Below, in pieces: positions 26,425-34,664 of a stretch of DNA of 64,000 nucleotides (within the stretch, counting starts at the first letter, position 1; each line of letters begins with the position of its first letter). Source of the stretch: Planctomycetaceae bacterium (GTDB lineage Bacteria; Planctomycetota; Planctomycetia; Planctomycetales; Planctomycetaceae); NCBI GenBank assembly GCA_041398785.1, contig JAWKUA010000006.1, positions 124,001-188,000 on the forward strand, given 5' to 3'. The notes under the pieces are model-generated. The model saw only the letters and a program-made list of their open reading frames with translations, searched no databases and was not told the DNA's origin. The position numbers were made by a program, and so were the translations under genes.

Positions 26425-27588
26425 ATGCGTGCTGCACAGCGTCGCTCAGTCGGTAGGCCATCGTGCCGCACTGGTTTCACACTTATCGAGCTGCTGGTGG
26501 TCATTTCCATCATTGCCGTGCTGATGGCTCTGATTCTGCCCGCCATCCAGAATGCTCGATCCGCCGCCCGCCGGACTCAGTGCCTGAATCGAATTCGTCA
26601 GGTGGGTCTGGCGATGCACGCGTACGCATCCAAACAGCCGGACAGCCAGTATCCGCCGTATGGAACCTGGGGAGACTGGCAGAACGCGGCCGGCGTGTGG
26701 CAGTCCGGCGGCTCGATCGGTGCTCAGATGAAAAGCTGGGTCGTCGATGTGCTGGCGGAACTCGGTCGACAGGACATCTTCGATCGCTGGGACCACGACG
26801 AAAAGCACGACTCCTCAAATCTCGGCGCGGACGGTGTTTCCAATCTGAATCTGATTCAGGACTACACAATGAATGTCCTGGTTTGTCCGGATGACGATAC
26901 CGCCGTCGGCAGGAACGGGACGCTTAGCTTTGTCGTCAACGCCGGTTATGCCAACATCGACGGATCGCTGAGCAACACCGGCAGCGGCTGGGGAGGCAGC
27001 AACTATCACGGCGACAACAAGCCGGACCTGGACCTGAACGTTAACGGCACCGTGAACGACAGCGAAGATCGCGATCTGTTCCACCGCACGGGAGTCTGCT
27101 GGCGGCAGGTGCTGGACAAGAACGGCGACGGTCAACCGACGGCTCGTCAGAACGCCAGTCACACCTTCAAAAGCGTTTACGACGGCCTGGGGAACACGAT
27201 TTTGGCGACGGAAAACGTCAACGCGGGCGACAAGCAGTCCTGGGGAGACCCGGACCCGCGCAACTGTGCCTTCGTCTATCCGCTGGATCCCATTCCCGGC
27301 GACAACGTGCCGCCGCTGACGGCCGCCGACTACTTTGCAACGGCACCGATGGATCCGGCGTACCCGTTCGGAGCAATCAACAAAGCTCGCGGCGGTCCCG
27401 AAGGCGAACGACCGTTTCCGAATTCCAATCACTACGGCGGCGTGAACATCGTGATGTGTGACGGTTCGGCCCGATTCCTTGACGAATCCGTTGATCTGAC
27501 CGTCTACGCCCGACTGGTTTCTCCCGCCGGAAGTGAACCGTCAATGACTGTCGGCCCGCAGGAAATCCTGAACGAAACCAGCTTCTAG
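26425..27588 (+). CDS. DUF1559 protein with type IV pilin-like N-terminus
   Basis: 387-residue protein of the family hugely expanded in Planctomycetes. The N-terminus contains a prepilin-peptidase site and helix (RTGFTLIELLVVISIIAVLM, cleavage after Gly), then ALILPAIQNARSAARRTQC. The globular part has a Cys pair region and ends with the conserved H-x9-DG segment (HYGGVNIVMCDGSARFLDES). Such proteins are thought to be pseudopilins or surface proteins processed by a pilin peptidase and exported through a type II-like apparatus; the individual function is unknown. The basic leader before the cleavage site is long (18 residues). Confidence 0.92.
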   Translation: MRAAQRRSVGRPSCRTGFTLIELLVVISIIAVLMALILPAIQNARSAARRTQCLNRIRQVGLAMHAYASKQPDSQYPPYGTWGDWQNAAGVWQSGGSIGAQMKSWVVDVLAELGRQDIFDRWDHDEKHDSSNLGADGVSNLNLIQDYTMNVLVCPDDDTAVGRNGTLSFVVNAGYANIDGSLSNTGSGWGGSNYHGDNKPDLDLNVNGTVNDSEDRDLFHRTGVCWRQVLDKNGDGQPTARQNASHTFKSVYDGLGNTILATENVNAGDKQSWGDPDPRNCAFVYPLDPIPGDNVPPLTAADYFATAPMDPAYPFGAINKARGGPEGERPFPNSNHYGGVNIVMCDGSARFLDESVDLTVYARLVSPAGSEPSMTVGPQEILNETSF

Positions 27589-27796
27589 CGATCAGGCAAG
27601 TGACGGCTTGGAGGTGCGGCGACTCGTCGCTGCTTTCCGTTTCACTGACTCGGTGACCTCCGGAGAATCGAACGACAACACGCAGTTCGACAATTCCCCG
27701 AAAATGAAAGCGACGCTGAATCGTCGCGCTCCAAAGCACCCCTGCTGCCGGTCAGACGCATCATCGGGCCAACGGTTTAAGCCGCGCCGCACGGTG

Positions 27797-30031
27797 TTAT
27801 CCGGTGGCTTCTGTTTCATCGTCAACCGGGCGAACGACGACACGGTTACCACTGACGCGAATGACTTCAATCAACGTGCCGTGATCGATGTAGGCTCCGT
27901 CGCTGACGACATCCAGAAACTGTTCGCCGAAGCTTCCCTTGCCGGACGGACGCAGGGTTGATGACGCGATGCCGCGTTGACCGACTGTCACCGGTCCGGC
28001 TGCGAGTCCGGAATTCAGCAGCTCCGGATTCAGGTGCGGTGAGTTCTCGTCCGCCGCGACGTAGCCCGGTGGAGTCAGGATCAGACGATTCAGAAACGGG
28101 ATCGATGGCAGGAAGCGATTCAGCACAGTGGCGACCACGATGACAGTGACGAGAGCTCCGGCCAGCGTTCCCAGGCTTCCCATCGACTTTTCAAAACTCT
28201 CTCCCGCCGACATGCCGGAAAATGTGTGGCTGGCCATCACCAGTGATCCAAACATCAGCAGGATTCCCGTCACGCCGAACACACCGAATCCGGGGATCAG
28301 AAAAATCTCCATCAGCAGCAAGCCGATGCCCAGAACAAACATCACCAGTTCCAGAGTTCCGGCGGTTCCGCCCAGATAGCGGCTCCAGAAGAACAGCGCG
28401 AAGAAGATCGCCGACAGGATGCCAAAGAAGCCGGATGGCAGGTGCAGTTCGACATACATACACAGAATGCCCAGCGTGATCAGGGCGAAGCCGCCGAATC
28501 CGGAACGCAGCATGAAAACCATGGTGTCCACCCACGATGCGGTCACCGGTGTCAGATCGGTATCTTCCGGAAGCCCCAGCCGAAGTCGCAGTTCATCCAG
28601 ATCCGCACACGGAGGTTCTGCCAGCCCGAGTTCATGAGCACGTTCGCCGTTGACTGTCAGCAACATGTCCTGGCGTGATTCGGGGACGATGTTGCCCTTC
28701 ACCCAAACGTCGCTGGCTTCGTCGATTTCGTATTGGCTCATGTACGTCACGGCACCCGTCTGGCTGTTTGTCACCTGAAACACCTCCAGGTTTCGGTCCA
28801 CCCTCGCCTGTAGCAGCGCGGGCGGTCGATTCTTCGCGCGGGCCAGGTCACCCATGAAGGTCAGGAACGGACCCACAAGCTTCTCCGGTACTCGTTCAAA
28901 CGCACCGCCTTCCTGGGTTTCCTGAATAACGCCGGCGTCACCGATTTGAGCGGTGGGTTTCATAATGATCTGGTCGCAGCCCAGCGCCGTGATGGCTGCT
29001 CCGCTGATGGCTTCGTCGGCGATCCAGGCGACGGTTGTGACCTTGCGTGGATCCAGATCGGCGATCGTTGTCGCGAGCGACTCGCTGGAATCCAGGTAAC
29101 CACCGGGAGAATCGATGTCGAAAATCAGGACCGTGGCCCCGTCGCTGACAGCGGTTCTGATTTGCCGCAGGACAAATTCTTCCGTGACGGGTGTAATCAC
29201 GTCGTGAACGGCAATCACACGAACGTTGGCGGGTTTGTCGCTGCGACCTTCCTCACGCATCGATTGCAGCGGCAGGTCGTACATGGCCGCCACGTCTCGG
29301 CGGTTTTCGACCGTGCGAGCGACCATGAAGCCGGAGCGCACGGCGTCGGAGGCGTTAAACGCTCCCGGAGCCCCGGCGTCCTTGATGACTTCTGTTTCGG
29401 AGATCTCGGCATTGCGATTCCGGTACGCCGTCAGTTCCGCAGCCGTCAGAAACCGCTGTTCGTCAATACCCGCCGCGCCCTTCATCTGGACTCGCAGCAG
29501 CTCCACCGAAGGATTCATCATTGCCATGACAATGCCGCGAGACATGCGGCTGTTGCGCCGGCGGTCGACGATATTCAGAATGAAATCCTGTTCTTCGGAA
29601 GGAACCGCTTCGCCGCGACCGATGTCGCCCAGCGACGCGTCGGGGTCCATCACGATGTCGTGACAGGCGAGCGCCACGATGGCGTGATTTCCGCGGACCG
29701 ATTTTGGAACCCATGCCACTGTTCGGACGCGGGACACGTCCGCCGTCGTCAGCGCGCGGGCGAGATCGCTGACCTGGCCAAATCGGCTGGAGCCTGACGG
29801 GATCTCCACAACCAGCACGGCTTCGCGATCTTCCTTTTCGGCCTGAGTCTGCAGTTGGACGGCAAGGTTGGTGACGCGCGCGACCTGCGTGTCGCTGATC
29901 GGACTGGTCAGTGTGACAAACTGGCCGACGGGCGCTGCGGGTGCCGGGACCGCTTCCTGAGCGCGCAGCAAACCGCACGGCAGCATCGCCGTCAGAATGG
30001 TCATGAGATTCAGGAACCTGCGGAACCGCAT
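27797..30031 (-). CDS. NfeD-family membrane protein with ClpP-like serine protease domains
   Basis: 744 residues. A signal peptide (FLNLMTILTAMLPCGLLRAQ) precedes an extracytoplasmic region with what look like two ClpP/crotonase-fold units. The first (about 45-250) keeps the fold (AIVALACHDIVMDPDASLGD) but lacks the nucleophile Ser. The second (about 270-470) has DIDSPGGYLDSSE and the catalytic segment DEAISGAAITALGCDQIIM with Ser in place. Then come five or six membrane helices (about 500-640: LITLGILCMYVELHLPSGFF, MFVLGIGLLLMEIFLIPG) and a C-terminal OB-fold NfeD domain (VTVGQRGIASSTLRPSG, VIRVSGNRVVVRPVDD). NfeD proteases pair with stomatin-like proteins and cleave their C-termini, affecting membrane quality control. 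A stomatin gene is not adjacent here. A TATAAT lies upstream at 30083-30088. Confidence 0.88.
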   Translation of the reverse strand: MRFRRFLNLMTILTAMLPCGLLRAQEAVPAPAAPVGQFVTLTSPISDTQVARVTNLAVQLQTQAEKEDREAVLVVEIPSGSSRFGQVSDLARALTTADVSRVRTVAWVPKSVRGNHAIVALACHDIVMDPDASLGDIGRGEAVPSEEQDFILNIVDRRRNSRMSRGIVMAMMNPSVELLRVQMKGAAGIDEQRFLTAAELTAYRNRNAEISETEVIKDAGAPGAFNASDAVRSGFMVARTVENRRDVAAMYDLPLQSMREEGRSDKPANVRVIAVHDVITPVTEEFVLRQIRTAVSDGATVLIFDIDSPGGYLDSSESLATTIADLDPRKVTTVAWIADEAISGAAITALGCDQIIMKPTAQIGDAGVIQETQEGGAFERVPEKLVGPFLTFMGDLARAKNRPPALLQARVDRNLEVFQVTNSQTGAVTYMSQYEIDEASDVWVKGNIVPESRQDMLLTVNGERAHELGLAEPPCADLDELRLRLGLPEDTDLTPVTASWVDTMVFMLRSGFGGFALITLGILCMYVELHLPSGFFGILSAIFFALFFWSRYLGGTAGTLELVMFVLGIGLLLMEIFLIPGFGVFGVTGILLMFGSLVMASHTFSGMSAGESFEKSMGSLGTLAGALVTVIVVATVLNRFLPSIPFLNRLILTPPGYVAADENSPHLNPELLNSGLAAGPVTVGQRGIASSTLRPSGKGSFGEQFLDVVSDGAYIDHGTLIEVIRVSGNRVVVRPVDDETEATG

Positions 30032-30082
30032 GTTGGTTTCCTTATTCCAGCATCACATCGAGGCCGAACACGGAGCGGCAAA

Positions 30083-30088
30083 ATTATA
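30083..30088 (-). promoter_or_regulatory. -10 element for the NfeD gene
   Basis: An exact TATAAT on the minus strand about 50 bases upstream of the NfeD start, with TTGGTC 16 bases further upstream as a partial -35. Position and perfect -10 make a sigma-70-type promoter plausible. Confidence 0.45.
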
Positions 30089-30331
30089 CTTTCACTGTGC
30101 GTCAGACCAAAACCGTTTCGAAAAGGTTCGGCGGTCAACTTTACGCTGCCATTTCGACCGACCGGCGAATTGAATCGGTCCTGTAATGCCGGACCGCAGA
30201 AGCTGTTCGATGGTGACGCAGCGATCCTGGCAGCGGATCACGGAAGTCGGCGCAAATTCGCTACGAATCACGAAGAATTCCGCGTTTTGGCGCTGAAATC
30301 GCAACTGGATGCGAAATCAGCCTCAGCGGAG

Positions 30332-30337
30332 TATAAT
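30332..30337 (+). promoter_or_regulatory. -10 element for the DUF3467 gene
   Basis: An exact TATAAT 36 bases before the ATG at 30373. The -35 region is poor. It faces away from the NfeD promoter in the same 340-base divergent gap, which otherwise shows no feature. Confidence 0.4.
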
Positions 30338-30372
30338 GGCCATCCGGCAGCACGCCGCAGCCTGTTCGCACA

Positions 30373-31035
30373 ATGCTTTCGATAGAAAACCGCCGTCTCA
30401 TGACAGCTCAACCGCCTGGTAATCCCGAAGAACCCCACAGCCAGGAGATCCGCCACAGCCATGTCGGCGCGCTCGTGCCCGCTCATGTTGCCCGAGGGAC
30501 GTTCAGTACGGGAGCTGTCGTTTTACAGGGACAGCACGAATTCATTGTGGACTTTCTGTTGCGCATGCAGCAGCCGCAGCAGGTGGCCGCGCGAGTCGTG
30601 TTGCCGCCGGCGGTGATGGGGCAGTTCATTCAGGCATTGCGGGATAACCTGAAGAAGCATGAAGATCGTTTCGGACCGATCCAGATGCCGGAAACTCCCC
30701 CGCCGCCAGCCGATGCACAGCGGCAATCCGCGCAGGATCTTTACGACCAACTGAAACTGTCGGACGATGTGATGTCCGGAACGTATGCCAATGCGGTCAT
30801 GATTGGACATACGGCCAGCGAGTTTTCGCTGGACTTCATCACGACGTTCTTCCCGAAGTCCGCCGTCGCCGCGCGCGTGTTTCTGGCGTCGCCGAACGCG
30901 AAGAAGCTGCTGGATTCGCTGAATCACTCATTTCAACAGTTTCAGCAGCGGATTCGAAATCCGCCGACTCCTCCCGTCCCGCCGCCGCCACCGCCTCCTG
31001 ACGAACCGCCGCCGTATCATCCGGAAAACAACTGA
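30373..31035 (+). CDS. Tandem DUF3467 protein with Pro-rich tail
   Basis: 220 residues. DUF3467 proteins are short (about 90-110 residues) and defined by a 'Y-N-x-v-x-i-x-H-s-x-x-E-F-x-l-D-F' core. Here that core occurs at about 130-195 (SGTYANAVMIGHTASEFSLD, then AARVFLASPNAKKLLDSLNH). A weaker copy lies at about 28-95 (TFSTGAVVLQGQHEFIVDFL, AARVVLPPAVMGQFIQALRD). So the gene looks like an internal duplication. The tail is a run of Pro (PPTPPVPPPPPPPDEPPPYH). Function of DUF3467 is unknown. ATG at 30373 is used; 30400 is also possible, neither has a good ribosome site. Confidence 0.8.
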   Translation: MLSIENRRLMTAQPPGNPEEPHSQEIRHSHVGALVPAHVARGTFSTGAVVLQGQHEFIVDFLLRMQQPQQVAARVVLPPAVMGQFIQALRDNLKKHEDRFGPIQMPETPPPPADAQRQSAQDLYDQLKLSDDVMSGTYANAVMIGHTASEFSLDFITTFFPKSAVAARVFLASPNAKKLLDSLNHSFQQFQQRIRNPPTPPVPPPPPPPDEPPPYHPENN

Positions 31036-31129
31036 GACGGCCGGCAGCCCGGCGAATACCGGTCCGCCGGTTGCCGCCGCCCCGGATCCAGACGTCCGAT
31101 CAGCTGATTCAGCACTTGGCTTGCTTTTC

Positions 31130-31714
31130 TCAAGGCGTGATTCCGTTCTTCTTCAGGACGTCAAGTAGCGGGACTTTGTATGCCTTACCGTCCGGTGACG
31201 ACATCGCCGGCACGCGCGCTTTCGTGAACGCCTCGCTGATCATGCCGTCCCACTTCTTCTGGCCGGTCGCGCTTTCTCCGTGATCGGACTCCGTCGGGCT
31301 GTCGTACTTGTTGATGATTTTCTGCGCCGTCCCGTTGTACTTTGCCAGGATCGGTGCCAGGTCGGTGTTCAGGGCCGCCTGATTTTTGTAGCTGCGTCCT
31401 TTGAGCTGCATCAGGTCAATGAACAGGTCGCGAGCCAGCAGGGCAACAATGTCGTAGTGCCCCTGTTCGTGCTTCAGAATCTCGGCGGGCGTGCGCTTCT
31501 TCTTGGCATTGATCTCAGCCATCTTCTTCCAGCTTTTGGCAGCGTTGAAGGTGATGGTTATCGTGATGTTGTCATCCCTCAGCGACTTCAGCGTCACGGT
31601 CGGAAGTGAAAACGTGGCACTCGTGAACGCCAGATGGCTGCTGTCCGCCGGCGGTGTTCCGGTAAAGTCGTCCCATTTCAGGGTTTTGAAAAGTCCTACA
31701 AGGCTCGATGCCAT
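31130..31714 (-). CDS. DUF922 predicted zinc-dependent peptidase
   Basis: 194 residues. The zincin motif HEQGHYDIVALLARDL contains HExxH with the usual following aromatic-Asp, and the N-terminal WDDFTGTPP matches the start of DUF922 domains (which typically read 'W.DF.G.P'). DUF922 proteins are described as secreted Zn-dependent proteases, but no signal peptide is visible here. The start codon could be wrong or the protein may be intracellular or exported another way. A strongly basic middle (KKMAEINAKKKRTPAE) precedes the active site. Convergent with the DUF3467 gene; no partner is obvious. Confidence 0.77.
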   Translation of the reverse strand: MASSLVGLFKTLKWDDFTGTPPADSSHLAFTSATFSLPTVTLKSLRDDNITITITFNAAKSWKKMAEINAKKKRTPAEILKHEQGHYDIVALLARDLFIDLMQLKGRSYKNQAALNTDLAPILAKYNGTAQKIINKYDSPTESDHGESATGQKKWDGMISEAFTKARVPAMSSPDGKAYKVPLLDVLKKNGITP

Positions 31715-32319
31715 TCACGTTTCTCCAGTACATTGAAATCCCAACAGATCCAATGTTCCGGAAGCTGTCGAACAATGTCAGAGTGTTTCTGATTCAGGAT
31801 GCGGGGCTTCGTCGATCGTTGTTCCGCCTCGGAAAATGCCGCCGATCTGTGCGTGCGGCACCAGCGGCGCATTCTGCCGATCAGAAATCAAAAAGTCGCC
31901 GGAAATCCGCCCGGATTTTTCGCGAGCCAACGGGCACACTCAGAGTCTCACGGCTCCGACTGTCGCGACGCGCGGGCTCGTGAGCCGGCGGAAGAATGCA
32001 CGGAAGCGACAGGTTCTCAAGCGGCGCCGTCGGCCGGAACGTATTCGATTCCATCCCGCGGCGGATTCGTTCCGGTCAACCGGTTTTGGTCGGACATCCG
32101 GAGACTTTCGACGCAGCGCCGTCGGCGGTATATTTCAGTGTCGGCGACATCGCGGAAGACGCTTCGGCCTGCGGCAGGAGGTCAGGAGAGGCACCGTCTT
32201 TGGCTGCAGCATTCAGTAGTCCGGGGGATCCGGATGCTTTTGCAAACGGCCACGATGCAGCCCGCCGACCGCCCGTCATTAACTCATCCAGCCTGCTTCT
32301 CAATTTAGGATTCTTAGCC
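31715..32319. other. Gene-free stretch before the oxidoreductase gene
   Basis: About 600 bases. Several open frames cross it, one continuous with the oxidoreductase, but no ribosome site, signal peptide or family motif supports them. No RNA structure, repeat or promoter could be identified by eye. Confidence 0.35.
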
Positions 32320-33690
32320 ATGCCGTTTTCACACCATTCGACACGCCGGGGTTTTCTGCAGGGACTTGCCGCCGCAGGGACCGCCGCGGTTTTTTGTCCG
32401 TCCGCCAATCGGGCGTTTGGTTACTTGTCTCCGAACGATCGGCCTGTGTTCGCCACGATCGGCCTGCGGAACCAGGGCCGGTATATCACCAGCAAATCGT
32501 TCAAGTTTGCCGACTTTGCCGCGCTGGCTGATGTCGATGCCAATGTCCTGGGGACCAATGTCGAAGAAGTCGAAAAGCACCAGTCAAAGAAGCCCGATGC
32601 CTACAGCGACTATCGGAAAGTCCTGGACCGGAACGACATCGATGCGGTCATGATCGCCACTCCCGATCACTGGCACACCAAAATCGCGGTGGAAGCGATG
32701 TACGCAGGCAAGGACGTCTACTGCGAAAAGCCGCTGACTCTGACAATCGACGAAGGCAAGCTGATTGAAAAGGTCGTTAAAGAAACCGGGCGCGTGTTTC
32801 AGGTCGGCACGATGCAGCGAACTGAATCTGACCAGAGGTTTCTGCAGGCCGTCGCTCTGGTGAAGCACGGACGGATCGGCACCGTGAAAAAGGTCACGTG
32901 CGGCATCAATGGGATGGAAGCGTCGCCCGTTATTCCGGTTGCTCCCGTTCCCGAGGGGCTCGACTGGGAATTCTGGCTCGGGCCTGCACCGAAGGTCGAC
33001 TATCGAGCTCTGCCGGAATTACGCGAAGGCTACGGCGGAGGCGTGCCGCTGTTCAGCAACTGCCACTATTCCTTCCGTAACTGGCATGAATATTCCGGCG
33101 GAAAGCTGACGGACTGGGGTGCTCACCACGTCGACATCGCCTGCTGGGCATTGGGAGCCACGGACACCGGGCCGAGTAAGATCACACCGCTCGATTTTAG
33201 TCTGCCCGTGGAATACCGGGACGGTCATCCGACGGTCGCCGATCAGTACAACGCCGCCACAACCTTCAACATCAGGGTCGACATGCCGAACGGGGTCGAG
33301 ATGCTCATCACCAGCGAAGGCGACAACGGAATTCTGTTCGAAGGAACGGAAGGCCGGTTCTTCGTCAATCGGGGCAAGATCACCGGCAAGCCCGTGGAAG
33401 ATCTCAAAGACAATCCACTGCCGGACGGCGCGATCGAAGAAGTCTACGGCGGCCCTGTCAGCGAAAATCACACCGCGAATTTCATCGAAGGCATGCAGGC
33501 TCGCAAACAGCCGATTTCCGACGTCTGGTCTCACAACCGCATGCTGGAAATCTGCCACCTGTCCAACATTGCCATGCGGCTGAACCGAGCCGTGAACTGG
33601 GATCCGGCTAAACGGGAAATCACCGGCGACGCTCAGGCCAACGCGTTCTTGTCGAGAGAAAACCGCAAAGGCTACGAAATCAACATGTAG
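32320..33690 (+). CDS. Tat-exported Gfo/Idh/MocA-family oxidoreductase
   Basis: 456 residues. The ATG at 32320 (AGGA nine bases upstream) begins a twin-arginine signal (STRRGFLQGLAAAGTAAVFC), meaning export in folded, cofactor-loaded form. The Rossmann half includes VFATIGLRNQGRY, DIDAVMIATPDHWHTKIAVE and the catalytic-lysine motif KDVYCEKPLTLTIDEG. The C-terminal half (DWGAHHVDIACWALGATDTG) carries the conserved His. These NAD(P)-dependent enzymes act on sugars, inositols or sugar acids, and exported planctomycete paralogues are very numerous. The individual substrate cannot be inferred. The upstream frame extension to 31996 is rejected because it lacks any signal. Confidence 0.93.
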   Translation: MPFSHHSTRRGFLQGLAAAGTAAVFCPSANRAFGYLSPNDRPVFATIGLRNQGRYITSKSFKFADFAALADVDANVLGTNVEEVEKHQSKKPDAYSDYRKVLDRNDIDAVMIATPDHWHTKIAVEAMYAGKDVYCEKPLTLTIDEGKLIEKVVKETGRVFQVGTMQRTESDQRFLQAVALVKHGRIGTVKKVTCGINGMEASPVIPVAPVPEGLDWEFWLGPAPKVDYRALPELREGYGGGVPLFSNCHYSFRNWHEYSGGKLTDWGAHHVDIACWALGATDTGPSKITPLDFSLPVEYRDGHPTVADQYNAATTFNIRVDMPNGVEMLITSEGDNGILFEGTEGRFFVNRGKITGKPVEDLKDNPLPDGAIEEVYGGPVSENHTANFIEGMQARKQPISDVWSHNRMLEICHLSNIAMRLNRAVNWDPAKREITGDAQANAFLSRENRKGYEINM

Positions 33691-34029
33691 CACGCGGTTG
33701 GCAGAGGTCTCGCCCCGGTCAATGCTCACCGGCATGCCCGGAGCACCCCTCAACGACGATGTGCGGATTGGGTCGCCTGGTTCTGCGCCTGGAGGCAACC
33801 GATCATTGCCGAAGGCAGGCTGCCGGTCCGCTCCGACGTTTTTCGGCGACTTTCGGGAAGCGGTTTGCCGCTGGCTATGATTCCCGGAAAACGGGATTCT
33901 CCACCGAAGTGGCGAGCTGCGTTTTGCGCGGAAAACGCCGGCGCTGACAGGTTGCGAAGACCGGCACGCCAGGCGCACGAACCACTCAATCCCAGCATCC
34001 GATTCCCCTGACCTGAACACGCTGTTTTC
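33691..34029. other. Intergenic stretch, no feature seen
   Basis: About 340 bases between two rightward genes. A long antisense open frame covers it but has no family motif. A short TCCCG/CGGGA stem near 33880-33900 lacks a T run, so no terminator is called. Confidence 0.3.
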
Positions 34030-34494
34030 ATGCAGATTATTTTTCAATGTCCGGTGTGTCAGAGGCGCACTCTGGCTCAGCCGCAGCCTCCGAGCGCGGC
34101 GATCACCTGTTCTCACTGCAGTTGGGGCCGCGATGAAGGGGCGAGTGATTTCGATGGCGACTTCGTCAAGCGCTGCCGCGTCTGCGGATGCACTGATCTG
34201 TGGCGGCAGAAGGATTTTCCGCCGGGACTTGGCATCCTGTTTGTCGCGATGGGCGCATTGTTCAGCACGATTGCGTGGGCGTGGCATCGGCCCGTGCTTG
34301 CTTTGGGAGTTCTGATGGGGTTTGCGTTGGTGGACCTTCTGCTTTACACCTTCATGAGCGATATGCTGGTCTGTTATCGCTGTAATGCCAGACATCGCCG
34401 CACGGTGATGCAGCATCAGCATCCCGGGTTCAATCTGGAACTCAACGAGCGATACGTCCAGATGGAAAAGCGCGGAGCATCAAAACCGTCATGA
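34030..34494 (+). CDS. Membrane protein with paired zinc ribbons
   Basis: 154 residues. The N-terminal half has two Cys pairs in two sets: CPVCQRRT with CSHC, and CRVCGCTD; a last pair (CYRCNARHRR) follows two membrane helices (GILFVAMGALFSTIAWAW and ALGVLMGFALVDLLLYTFM). That arrangement suggests one or two treble-clef/rubredoxin-like zinc sites on the same membrane face. No family name recognised. The C-terminus is basic and hydrophilic (ERYVQMEKRGASKPS). Located 170 bases upstream of the YdiJ-like gene on the same strand. Confidence 0.65.
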   Translation: MQIIFQCPVCQRRTLAQPQPPSAAITCSHCSWGRDEGASDFDGDFVKRCRVCGCTDLWRQKDFPPGLGILFVAMGALFSTIAWAWHRPVLALGVLMGFALVDLLLYTFMSDMLVCYRCNARHRRTVMQHQHPGFNLELNERYVQMEKRGASKPS

Positions 34495-34664
34495 ACCGGG
34501 CTGCCTGTTGATCGTTGACGGGTGGTTCCGCGCGAAAGACGGAACAAAAGCCGGGTGAACGGGGATCCGGTTGAATTCCGGTCGGCGGTGGCACCGCAGC
34601 GGATTCCCATTCGGAAACGGAACAATTTCAGTCCGGACGCAGTGCAACTTCGGAGTAGACATCG

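Noticed and set aside
33019..34422. 467-codon leftward open frame
   Set aside because: Antisense to the Gfo/Idh/MocA gene and the zinc-ribbon gene, with no motif or start support.
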